Assembly: GCA_030378005.1 (NCBI GenBank)
Contig: JAUCGF010000004.1
Span: forward strand, 1-51,029
Reading direction: 5' to 3'
DNA length: 51,029 bases
Origin: Desulfococcaceae bacterium HSG9
GTDB taxonomy: Bacteria; Desulfobacterota; Desulfobacteria; Desulfobacterales; JAUCGF01
Below the pieces are notes generated by a model. The model did not search any database. It was not told the DNA's origin and worked only from the letters and a program-made list of their open reading frames with translations. Positions within the stretch are counted from its first letter, which is position 1. Each line of letters opens with the position of its first letter. Positions 26,726 to 34,248 of the stretch are shown piece after piece. A program made the translations under genes and the position numbers.

Positions 26726-27871
26726 TTACATCTCTCCCCGTTTAAAAAACGCTTTAATCTTAGCGGCAACGTAATCTTGTTGATCAGATGTAAGTTCCGG
26801 ATATATCGGCAACGCCAAAGTTTGTAATGCGGCCTGTTCGGCAACAGGAAAATCACCTTTTTGATAGTCTAAATCGGCAAAACATTCCTGTAGGTGAAGT
26901 GGCATAGGGTAATATATTTCCGATCCGATTCCCTCTTCTTGTAAAAATTGGCGCAATTGGTCTCTATTTTTTTTTAGCCGGATGATATATTGATTGTAAA
27001 TATGACGGTCTTGGGTAACTGTCGGAAGAACTACCCATTCATCTAAACCGGCTTCCTGGAAAAGTGAATTATAGCGGGCCGCATTTTCCTGTCGTGCTTG
27101 TGTCCACGCATCCAGATATTTTAGTTTTATCGAAACAATTGCCGCTTGAAGCGCATCTAATCTGAAATTACCGCCAATTATTTTATGATAGTATTTGGGC
27201 TTGGCACCGTGAGAACGTAAGATGGATAATTTGTTATGCAAATCATCCGAGTTTGTAGTAACAATCCCACCATCTCCAAAAGCGCCCAGATTTTTAGAAG
27301 GGAAGAAAGAAAAACAACCCAAATCACCGATTGATCCGGCGCGTTTGCCTTGATATTCCGCACCAATCGCTTGAGCGGCATCTTCAATAACAACAATGCC
27401 GTATTTTTGGGCAATCGCCATAATCGGGTTCATATCAGCGCATTGTCCGTACAGATGCACCGGAATGAATGCTTTGATATGGGTTCTTTTTTCTGCATCC
27501 ATATCATTTAATAATTTTTCCAGTTTTTCCGGATCGATATTAAATGTATCAGGATCGATATCAACAAAAACAGGTCGGGCGCCAACACGCATAATTGAGC
27601 CAACGGTCGCAAAAAAGGTGTAAGGCGTTGTTATCACCAAGTCTCCCTTGCCGATTTCCGCTGCCATGAGTGAGATCAGGAGCGCGTCCGTTCCTGATGA
27701 AACGCCCACCGCATGTTTTACGCCACAATAGGCGGCAATTTCTTGCTCTAATCGAATCACATGCGGCCCCATAATAAAATACTGGCTTTCAAATATTTCA
27801 TTAGTGACTTTCATAACATCTTGCTTAATGCTTTGGTATTGACTCTTCAAATCAAGCAATGGCACTTGCAT
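26726..27871 (-). CDS. DegT/DnrJ/EryC1-type sugar aminotransferase
   Basis: I start at the ATG at 27871 because GAGGAG lies eight bases upstream; a GTG three codons earlier overlaps the previous stop. The 381-residue protein starts MQVPLLDLKSQYQSIKQ and has the fold-type I PLP features of the family: GVSSGTDALLISL, TTPYTFFATVGSI, HLYGQCADMNPI, VIEDAAQAIGAEY and the lysine segment SFFPSKNLGAFGDGG. These enzymes transfer an amino group to a keto-sugar nucleotide, often for lipopolysaccharide or capsule. The LDLK opening and GDGG motif resemble WbpE/WlbC-type 3-aminotransferases, but the substrate cannot be fixed. It follows the 84-residue protein by five bases and closes the group beginning with the cNMP-binding gene. 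No other sugar-nucleotide genes are adjacent. Confidence 0.92.
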   Translation of the reverse strand: MQVPLLDLKSQYQSIKQDVMKVTNEIFESQYFIMGPHVIRLEQEIAAYCGVKHAVGVSSGTDALLISLMAAEIGKGDLVITTPYTFFATVGSIMRVGARPVFVDIDPDTFNIDPEKLEKLLNDMDAEKRTHIKAFIPVHLYGQCADMNPIMAIAQKYGIVVIEDAAQAIGAEYQGKRAGSIGDLGCFSFFPSKNLGAFGDGGIVTTNSDDLHNKLSILRSHGAKPKYYHKIIGGNFRLDALQAAIVSIKLKYLDAWTQARQENAARYNSLFQEAGLDEWVVLPTVTQDRHIYNQYIIRLKKNRDQLRQFLQEEGIGSEIYYPMPLHLQECFADLDYQKGDFPVAEQAALQTLALPIYPELTSDQQDYVAAKIKAFFKRGEM

Positions 27872-27876
27872 ACGTT

Positions 27877-28131
27877 TCACTCCTCAGTTTTCAACTTAAT
27901 TTCAGAAATTGCTTTTTTAAATTTTGCGCTGATATCAAGGGTAAGCGAAGCTGCATCTTCTAAAAGAGATGCAACCTCATCCATATTTTCATCTTTGGCT
28001 CTGATAGCCCAATTACGATAATTGTCGGCGTGTTCAGAGTTGTGTTTGATCCAATGATCCAGCAATTTGGCCATTTTTTCCTGTAATGATAAATCACTTT
28101 TAATTTCATGTTCGTGGTGATGATGCGTCAT
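27877..28131 (-). CDS. Small His-rich helical protein (84 aa)
   Basis: I start at the ATG at 28131 because AGAGG precedes it; a longer frame would run into the Nudix gene. The product begins MTHHHHEHEI and is then helical, with EKMAKLLDHWIKHNSEHADN, YRNWAIRAKDENMDEVASLL and DISAKFKKAI. The His cluster could bind metal; the HWIKHNxxHAxxYxxWA pattern has conserved-looking His and Trp residues typical of a small four-helix-type protein. I recall a domain of unknown function with this shape (possibly DUF8180) but cannot confirm it. It is packed between the Nudix gene and the aminotransferase, so co-expression is likely. Confidence 0.75.
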   Translation of the reverse strand: MTHHHHEHEIKSDLSLQEKMAKLLDHWIKHNSEHADNYRNWAIRAKDENMDEVASLLEDAASLTLDISAKFKKAISEIKLKTEE

Positions 28132-28159
28132 TTTTACCTCTTTATTGAAGTTACGAAAT

Positions 28160-28693
28160 CTATAAATTCGATTTAAACTGATTTTGTGCCAAACATATTC
28201 CGGCAATTGTTTTACTGTCACGAATATCACCCTTATAAATCATATTGAGGGCGTCTTCGAATTTGACTGTGTGAACTTCGATGATTTCATCCACATCCAA
28301 TTGTTGCTTGGCAGGCGTCATATCAGAAGCCTGAAAGATATGAATACACTCGTCTGAATAACCCGGTACAGGAACAATCTCACCAAGTTTATGCCATCTG
28401 TCCGCTATAAAACCTGTTTCCTCTCTTAACTCACGCCGGGCGCACAAAAGGGGGTCTTCAGGGCCATCGAACGTACCCGCCGGAATTTCCCACAGATAGC
28501 CACCTGCGGCATGGCGATATTGTTTTAACAAAATAATTTCATCTTTTTTAATCATAGGCACGATTGCCGATGCACCGGGATGACGGATAATATCCAATTC
28601 CGTTGTCACACCGTTGTCCAATGATATTTTTTCAGACACCAGTGTAAATGTGCGTCCTTGATGCCGTGTTATCGAATTGATAACTTTTATCAT
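28160..28693 (-). CDS. Nudix hydrolase, ADP-ribose pyrophosphatase-like
   Basis: I start at the ATG at 28693 (MIKVINSITRHQGRTFTLVS), which removes an overlap with the radical SAM gene and leaves AAGG upstream. The 177-residue protein has a perfect Nudix box: G, five residues, E, seven residues, then RELREETGF. It also has the ADP-ribose pyrophosphatase-type strand IVPMIKKDEIILLKQYRHAA and YLWEIPAGTFDGPEDP just before the box. The family cleaves ADP-ribose or other nucleoside diphosphate sugars to AMP and a sugar phosphate. In this operon it may clear sugar nucleotides or ADP-ribose produced nearby; the substrate is not shown. Confidence 0.92.
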   Translation of the reverse strand: MIKVINSITRHQGRTFTLVSEKISLDNGVTTELDIIRHPGASAIVPMIKKDEIILLKQYRHAAGGYLWEIPAGTFDGPEDPLLCARRELREETGFIADRWHKLGEIVPVPGYSDECIHIFQASDMTPAKQQLDVDEIIEVHTVKFEDALNMIYKGDIRDSKTIAGICLAQNQFKSNL

Positions 28694-28728
28694 ATTGATA
28701 TACCTTCCCTGTATTTTTAACTTGAAAC

Positions 28729-29793
28729 TTACAATTCTTCTTTCAACAAGCAACAGCCAATCTTATACTCTGGAAAGCCGTCTTCCATATAACTTATATT
28801 TTCAGGCTGGATAAGTTTGTTCATTACACATCCTTCCGGAATATCCAAATTGAAAAGATCGCTTTCATTAATCCGGTCCGTTTTAGTTAAAACCGGATGA
28901 TGGTCAGCGCTGGTTTTCAGAGTATAACTATGCAAAGGGAAATCTTCACATAACGGACACTGATAAACTCTGCCGTTGGGAAAAACAAAGTAGTTCCGGG
29001 CAACCTTTCCCGCACAGTAAAATGGCTCTTCGCAGTCTAAATAAACTTTCGGGTAAACAGTTGCAATACCGAGTTCGGCAGCCTGTTTTGCAACAACGGG
29101 AATCCGTTCAATCCATTCATTTTTATCAATTGAAAGACGCTCATGAGGAGCGGAAGATTTCTGACAGTGATGTGAATCAGAAGCCGAATTGCCACGCAAC
29201 CCGATAACCTGGATAAAAAAACGGCTAATCCCCAGCTTTTTAAGTAAAGCGGGCATCAATTCAATTTCATGAAGATTCATCCGACTGACCGTATATATCA
29301 AACTCGTATTAAAGCCTCTGGCAACGGCGGCCAGAATGCCTTTGACACATTGCTCATAAGAACCCGTTCCGCGTATAGCGTCATTAGTTGAAGCGGTTGC
29401 GCCATCCAGACTGAAGCTAATGTAATTAAGGTCATCCGGACTGACTTTCGTAAGAAAATCATGGAACAAATAACCGTTTGTATCCACTGTCACAGACCTG
29501 TAACCCAATTGTCGGGCTTTACGAACGGCCTTATATAAATGCGGATGAAGCGTGGGTTCACCTCCAAGAAAAATCACATTGGGTTCATGGCATTTCTTAG
29601 CAAAAACAGACAGCCATGCGTCAATAACATCCGCGGAAAGCATGTTTTGACCATGTTGTTCAGGGTTAATGTAGCAATGGCGGCAGTTAAGATTGCATTG
29701 GGTCAGAATGTGAAAAAAGACGTTGGAAGCTTGGGATGCAAAGGCTACTGTCCTGCTATTGTCAATTGTGATTTTCGAGGCAGGCCGGTTCAT
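28729..29793 (-). CDS. Radical SAM protein with SPASM-like C-terminus
   Basis: The 354-residue product carries the radical SAM cluster motif CNLNCRHCY (CxxxCxxC) near residue 33, a GGEPTLHP motif, VTVDTNGYL, and SFSLDGATASTNDAIRG. This arrangement is typical of the peptide-modifying and heme-maturation branch (MoaA/PqqE/NirJ type). The C-terminal part adds Cys residues (DCEEPFYC, YQCPLCEDF, GCVMN, GCCLL) that could bind one or two further iron-sulfur clusters, as SPASM domains do. The ATG overlaps the UGA of the cNMP-binding gene (ATGA), so the two proteins are probably made together. No precursor peptide gene is evident nearby; the 84-residue His-rich protein downstream is a conceivable partner but lacks a typical leader. 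Confidence 0.9.
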   Translation of the reverse strand: MNRPASKITIDNSRTVAFASQASNVFFHILTQCNLNCRHCYINPEQHGQNMLSADVIDAWLSVFAKKCHEPNVIFLGGEPTLHPHLYKAVRKARQLGYRSVTVDTNGYLFHDFLTKVSPDDLNYISFSLDGATASTNDAIRGTGSYEQCVKGILAAVARGFNTSLIYTVSRMNLHEIELMPALLKKLGISRFFIQVIGLRGNSASDSHHCQKSSAPHERLSIDKNEWIERIPVVAKQAAELGIATVYPKVYLDCEEPFYCAGKVARNYFVFPNGRVYQCPLCEDFPLHSYTLKTSADHHPVLTKTDRINESDLFNLDIPEGCVMNKLIQPENISYMEDGFPEYKIGCCLLKEEL

Positions 29794-30326
29794 TTGGATT
29801 GTTTTTTTATGAGAAGTTTGAGTTTTCTCTTTAACGCCTTATTTTCTTTACGCGCTATCAGGACTTCTTCATTAGAAACACGCAGCCGGATAGACATATA
29901 TTCGGCAAAGATACGGTACAATAAAAGCATCAAATCCAGGCGTTCATCCATATCACCATCATGTTTGAGTCGATCTTTAGCCAATGTATCAACTGCGAGA
30001 CAAATAGTTGTGCCTTCAGCATATACGGAGGCGGAACGTCCCAGATTGTCAAGGATGCGCATCTCACCAAATATCTCCCCTTTTTTATCGATTTCACAAA
30101 TACCGATACCCTCTTTGACGACTCTGACAGAACCGGAGAGAAGAAAATATAGCCACGGGTCTGTATCACCTTCTTTGATAATCAGTTCACCCTGTTCATA
30201 TTGTCGTATTTTACTGAGCCGCAGCAATCTTCCCAGACTATGGGTTTCGAAGTGCTTTAAGGTGGGAAGTTCATACAACTTTTGGATATTTTGAATATTA
30301 TCCTGAAGGTATTTTGATTCTATCAT
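29790..30326 (-). CDS. Cyclic nucleotide-binding domain protein
   Basis: This 178-residue protein has one cNMP-binding domain (about residues 28-135). It shows the GELIIKEGDTDPWLYFLLSG strand pattern and the phosphate-binding cassette segment GEIFGEMRILDNLGRSASVYA, with GEM and R in their usual places. There is no DNA-binding helix-turn-helix as in CRP. Instead the C-terminus is basic and helical (ARKENKALKRKLKLLIKKQ), possibly a coiled coil. It may sense cAMP or cGMP and control the coupled radical SAM enzyme. A nucleotide cyclase is encoded 17 kb away in this window. That link is inference. Confidence 0.9.
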   Translation of the reverse strand: MIESKYLQDNIQNIQKLYELPTLKHFETHSLGRLLRLSKIRQYEQGELIIKEGDTDPWLYFLLSGSVRVVKEGIGICEIDKKGEIFGEMRILDNLGRSASVYAEGTTICLAVDTLAKDRLKHDGDMDERLDLMLLLYRIFAEYMSIRLRVSNEEVLIARKENKALKRKLKLLIKKQSK

Positions 30327-30420
30327 GCCTTTCCCCCGGACGTTAAACCGTATAATCCAAGCTTGGAACAGAATTCATTCTGAGCTTTCAGGCCGGTTTC
30401 AATTTTCAAATTTATAGTAA

Positions 30421-31884
30421 TTATTTCCAATTTTCAAGACAATCTTTTGAAATTTCTTTTTCAAATTCTACCGGGTAGCAACCGTCAAAACAGGCTTTAC
30501 AAAAAGGATTCGAGGTTTCATCCACGCCGGTGGATTCCAGCAAGCCTTCAAGACTAAGGTAGTAAAGCGAATCTAAACCCAGCATCCGACGAAGTTCTTC
30601 AACCGAATAACTGGCCGCGATCAATTCACCTTTGGTGGAAAAATCAATGCCATAATGACATGGAAAGCGATGCGGAGGTCCGCTTACGCGCAAATGTACA
30701 TGCCTGACGCCTAATTCGCGCAATGCTTTTACGCGTGTTCTTACTGTGGTGCCGCGTATAATCGAATCCTCAATAATGATAATATCTTTACCTTTAAGAA
30801 GTTGTTTAACCGGGTTGAGCTTTACCCGTACCCCGAAATCACGCATGCTCTGAGTCGGTTGGATAAATGTGCGTCCCACATAGTGATTCCGAATCATGCC
30901 CATCTCAAATGGAATTCCGGATTCTTCTGAATAGCCGATTGCCGCATAAGTTCCCGAATCTGGAAAGGGCATCACCAAATCAGCTTCCACCGGCGCTTCT
31001 TGCGCCAACCGCCTGCCGTGTGATTTCCTCACCTGGTAAACATTTAACCCGTGAAACGTACTATCCGGACGCGCAAAATAGATAAATTCAAAAATACAAA
31101 AGGAACGTTTGGGCGTGTCAGATGTTTGATAATCCGATAGAGCTATGCTTTTGACACCATCTTCATTGATAATTACGATTTCACCGGGATCAAGTTCGCG
31201 GACAAATTCAGCTTCCACTAAATCAAGCGCACACGTTTCCGAGGCAAGCATATAGTGACCGTTCAGTTTTCCCAGGCATAATGGCCTGAATCCGTTGGGG
31301 TCTTTAATCCCGATCACTTCGCCCCGACTGGTGAGCATCGCAAATGAATACGCGCCTTTCAATCGGCGGACAGTTTCAATTATGGCACCCTCGAAACCCA
31401 GTTTAAGATTTTTAACAAACAAATGAAGGAAAATTTCACTATCATGGGTTGTTTGAAAAATAGAGCCGGCCTCTTCCAGTTCATCTTTCAACTGGATTGC
31501 ATTCACGATATTGCCATTATGCGCCACCGCATAAGATTTTTTGCTATGGCGCACGACAAAGGGCTGGGCATTGGATAGAATTGATCCGCCGGTGGTGGAG
31601 TAGCGAACATGGCCGATGGCACTGCCTCCGTTTAATGCGTCTAAAAGAGACGTATCAAAAACATCACTTACCAAGCCCATGTCCTTGTGGGATCGGATTC
31701 TTTGGTTGCGTGATACAGCGATGCCGGCGCTTTCCTGCCCGCGGTGTTGAAGGGCATACAAGCCGAAATATGTCAATGTGGCGGCTTCAGGATGTTGGTA
31801 AACAGCGAAGATACCGCACGCTTCGTGAGGTCTTGATTGATTGGAAGTTATATTTTCCGATTGTTTTTGTTTTTTATAGCTCAT
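30421..31884 (-). CDS. purF: Amidophosphoribosyltransferase PurF
   Basis: The product (487 residues) performs the first step of purine synthesis, moving glutamine nitrogen onto PRPP. The nucleophile Cys23 lies in HEACGIFAVY after a short propeptide that is normally cleaved. The glutaminase half has YALQHRGQESAGIA and HNGNIVN. The transferase half has the PRPP loop IIIIEDSIIRGTT and the VKALRELGV helix. Cysteines in RSFCIF, RFPCHYGIDF and NPFCKACFDGC match those holding the [4Fe-4S] cluster in the Bacillus-type enzyme. The ATG overlaps the UGA of the upstream 294-residue gene. No other purine gene is adjacent. Confidence 0.97.
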   Translation of the reverse strand: MSYKKQKQSENITSNQSRPHEACGIFAVYQHPEAATLTYFGLYALQHRGQESAGIAVSRNQRIRSHKDMGLVSDVFDTSLLDALNGGSAIGHVRYSTTGGSILSNAQPFVVRHSKKSYAVAHNGNIVNAIQLKDELEEAGSIFQTTHDSEIFLHLFVKNLKLGFEGAIIETVRRLKGAYSFAMLTSRGEVIGIKDPNGFRPLCLGKLNGHYMLASETCALDLVEAEFVRELDPGEIVIINEDGVKSIALSDYQTSDTPKRSFCIFEFIYFARPDSTFHGLNVYQVRKSHGRRLAQEAPVEADLVMPFPDSGTYAAIGYSEESGIPFEMGMIRNHYVGRTFIQPTQSMRDFGVRVKLNPVKQLLKGKDIIIIEDSIIRGTTVRTRVKALRELGVRHVHLRVSGPPHRFPCHYGIDFSTKGELIAASYSVEELRRMLGLDSLYYLSLEGLLESTGVDETSNPFCKACFDGCYPVEFEKEISKDCLENWK

Positions 31885-32765
31885 TTTTTTAGTTCATTCC
31901 AAAGGATTCCGGTGGTCCATTTTTTTCCAGTTTTACTTTTATAACCACTGGAGTTTAACAAATCGACTATTTGTTTTGCTGTAGTATTTTTTTTCCGTTC
32001 ACGCCGAATAATTTTCAACGCTTCTTCATATTGTTGGCGATACATTACTTTAGTTATGCCGACACCTTTATTTGATTTTCCTATAAGGCCATTTTCACGG
32101 GCATCCAATCTAAGGTTGGCGTAAGTCCATCTGACACCCGTTCGGCTATAAAGCTTCTTTTGATTTAAGTAAGTGACCATATCTTTGAGCGGCATACCTT
32201 TTTCAGACAGTTGTTTCATCATTTTGACTGTTTTTGCATACTGCTCTTTATATTTTTCCTTCACAGACGGACGATACTCAAATTCATTCGGATCAATTTG
32301 CGGCAATGGTTCAACTTCATAAGTCTGATTGGCTTCGTCAGCTTTTCTCTTTTGATACATGGCGTACATTTTATGATAAACAGGACAATTTTTATTGCAA
32401 GCGGCACGAAACGGATTATTTTTACAATCACACTCAAATTGAACCTCGGAACTGAAAATATATTTTAAATTGGATTTTGTGCTGTGTCTGATTTTTGATA
32501 GCGAACCTGATGATAAGGGAGCAAGAACATCAAGGCTATATTCAAGTATCCATTCCCTGCATCTATCTGCATCAACTCCGTTAGATTTAAACCAAGCTAA
32601 AAGGTATTGGGTAATATCCTGACGTGTAGGCGTTACCTCCTGAGCGGAAAATCGCTCTGTTGACAAACCGTTTTGCGCTAAATCCTCAATACAAGGATAT
32701 AAAATTCCTGAAACATTCTTCCGATCTATTAATTTTAGTAATTTTATCAGTTTTTTAAGATACAT
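31881..32765 (-). CDS. Unknown protein with recombinase-linker-like repeats and a Cys cluster
   Basis: I do not recognise this 294-residue basic protein. Residues ~105-130 hold a compact Cys cluster (FECDCKNNPFRAACNKNCPV) that could bind zinc or iron-sulfur. The C-terminal half has two similar units, MVTYLNQKKLYSRTGVRWTY and IVDLLNSSGYKSKTGKKWTT. These resemble the linker unit after the catalytic domain of large serine recombinases (LNxxGxxxRxGxxWT), which binds DNA. No catalytic resolvase domain is present. The gene overlaps purF by ATGA, so it is probably translated with it. A DNA-binding or regulatory role is inferred only. Confidence 0.8.
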   Translation of the reverse strand: MYLKKLIKLLKLIDRKNVSGILYPCIEDLAQNGLSTERFSAQEVTPTRQDITQYLLAWFKSNGVDADRCREWILEYSLDVLAPLSSGSLSKIRHSTKSNLKYIFSSEVQFECDCKNNPFRAACNKNCPVYHKMYAMYQKRKADEANQTYEVEPLPQIDPNEFEYRPSVKEKYKEQYAKTVKMMKQLSEKGMPLKDMVTYLNQKKLYSRTGVRWTYANLRLDARENGLIGKSNKGVGITKVMYRQQYEEALKIIRRERKKNTTAKQIVDLLNSSGYKSKTGKKWTTGILWNELKK

Positions 32766-33137
32766 GATAGCTCTTCCCTTTTAATTCATATACCACACCT
32801 TATTCATATAGTCAAAAGTGAATTTTTTATACTATTGCTCCGATTTTAGTTTTTCAGAAATAGAGATGTGCAAGCTTTCGCTTGCAACAGAAATGAGAGG
32901 ACAAATCAAAATCAGAATTCAGAATATTGATATTGTTAATTAAGCTTATAAGGATAACAAATAAATATCAAGAAATTATTTGCATAGAAAATAAAAGAAA
33001 TTTTTTTACGCATGCTTCTTTTACAATACAAAGTTTGCAGATAACTACCCGAACAAAAGTTTTTATACCGAAAATTTATGGCTAAGTACTTAAATGGGTT
33101 GACACACATCTTCAAAACAATATAAAAGCGTCTTCTT
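32766..33137. other. Divergent intergenic region
   Basis: This 372-bp AT-rich gap separates the purF-group start (minus) from suhB (plus), so it should hold two divergent promoters. A short perfect hairpin GCAAGC-TTTC-GCTTGC lies near 32871-32886. No operator or riboswitch is recognisable. Confidence 0.5.
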
Positions 33138-33938
33138 ATGGATTTGATAGAAATACAAAAGATCGGAATCAGTGCTGCCTATGAAGCTGCTGAAATTTTG
33201 CTTTCTTATTTCGGCAAGATATCCGAATACGATAAAAAAGGAGCGACCGATCTGGTCACTCGGGCCGATATTGAATCGGAAAAAGCTATTATTCAAACTA
33301 TCCGCAAGCATTTTCCCGATCATACGATTATAGCCGAAGAAAGCGGTTTGAATCAAGGCATTCCTCGGTACCAATGGATTGTCGATCCCTTGGACGGCAC
33401 CACCAATTTTGCCCATCACCTGGCACTTTGTTGCATTTCCATCGCCTTTGCCATTGAAGACCGTATCGTGGTCGGCATTATTTTCAATCCGATGACTGAT
33501 GAATTGTTTACAGCGACAGACGGAAATGGCGCATTTTTGAATGAGCGGCCCATCTCTGTTTCTGAAACGCAAACGGTGTCAGAGAGCCTTCTTGTTACCG
33601 GCTTTCCCTATCACTTTAAAGATATTTTCGATTCCATAATGGCCCGCTTCGAGAACTGCCTGAACGCGGCACAGGGAGTTCGAAGGCTTGGTTCGGCTGC
33701 GCTTGATTTATGTTATGTCGCCTGCGGTCGTTTTGATGCCTTTTGGGAACAAAAGCTGAATCCTTGGGATACAGCCGCCGGATATTTAATTGCCAAAGAA
33801 GCAGGTGCCAGCGTAACTGATTTTAGCAACACCCCTTTTACACTGGATAAAAAAGAAATTTTGGCAACCAATGGCCAGATTCACCAAGAGATGCTTGAAC
33901 TGATGAAGATTAAAATCAAGGATAATAAAAGCAAATGA
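33138..33938 (+). CDS. suhB: Inositol-1-monophosphatase family (SuhB-like)
   Basis: The 266-residue product has all signature elements of the Mg-dependent inositol monophosphatase family: TDLVTRADIESE, the metal-binding Glu in IIAEESG, WIVDPLDGTTNFAHHL (motif A) and LNPWDTAAGYLIAKEAGA (motif B). It removes phosphate from myo-inositol-1-phosphate or related sugar phosphates in the cytoplasm; SuhB homologs also moonlight in rRNA antitermination in enterobacteria. It overlaps the next small gene by ATGA. Substrate preference (inositol phosphate, fructose bisphosphate or NADP) cannot be told from sequence. Confidence 0.93.
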   Translation: MDLIEIQKIGISAAYEAAEILLSYFGKISEYDKKGATDLVTRADIESEKAIIQTIRKHFPDHTIIAEESGLNQGIPRYQWIVDPLDGTTNFAHHLALCCISIAFAIEDRIVVGIIFNPMTDELFTATDGNGAFLNERPISVSETQTVSESLLVTGFPYHFKDIFDSIMARFENCLNAAQGVRRLGSAALDLCYVACGRFDAFWEQKLNPWDTAAGYLIAKEAGASVTDFSNTPFTLDKKEILATNGQIHQEMLELMKIKIKDNKSK

Positions 33939-34135
33939 AAGAAATAACTGAAAAAAAATATATGACTGACACCCACTTGGGATGTTTCAGCGAGTTTAAC
34001 AGTGACGACCCGATTTGCAACAAGCTATGTGCTTTAAGGCTGAGTTGTGTGATCGAACGCAATATGAATGCCCGTATGGAATTGTTTGAAGAATTTGCAG
34101 CGTATGACAATATGACTAATGTAGTGTTGCAATAG
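33935..34135 (+). CDS. Small Cys-rich protein coupled to suhB
   Basis: The 66-residue product starts in the ATGA overlap with suhB; an alternative ATG at 33962 would remove nine charged residues. Its core, LGCFSEFNSDDPICNKLCAL then RLSCVIERN, has four Cys in a C-x10-12-C-x3-C-x5-C layout that could bind zinc or iron-sulfur. The rest is helical and acidic. I recall similar very short C-x-E-x-DPxC proteins in Desulfobacterota but cannot name a family. Function is unknown. Confidence 0.65.
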   Translation: MKEITEKKYMTDTHLGCFSEFNSDDPICNKLCALRLSCVIERNMNARMELFEEFAAYDNMTNVVLQ

Positions 34136-34217
34136 AAATGAAACTGCCTCGCCGTCAGCTATCTGTAAAATTCGGAGCAGCTTCAGAAAACACCTGACGG
34201 CATTAATTTTTAATCAA

Positions 34218-34240
34218 TGCGCCTTTTTCGGTGCGCTTTT
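34218..34240 (+). terminator. Candidate terminator after the suhB pair
   Basis: GCGCC-TTTTTC-GGTGCGC forms a short stem with one bulge followed by TTTT, just before the end of dnaA on the opposite strand. A further inverted repeat, GCCGTCAG / CTGACGGC, spans 34151-34201 with a long loop. The U-tract is short, so confidence is modest. It may serve both converging transcripts. Confidence 0.45.
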
Positions 34241-34248
34241 CTTCCATA

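Noticed and set aside
32871..32886. Hairpin GCAAGC/GCTTGC as a terminator
   Set aside because: It lies between two divergent gene starts and has no T-run, so termination is unlikely.
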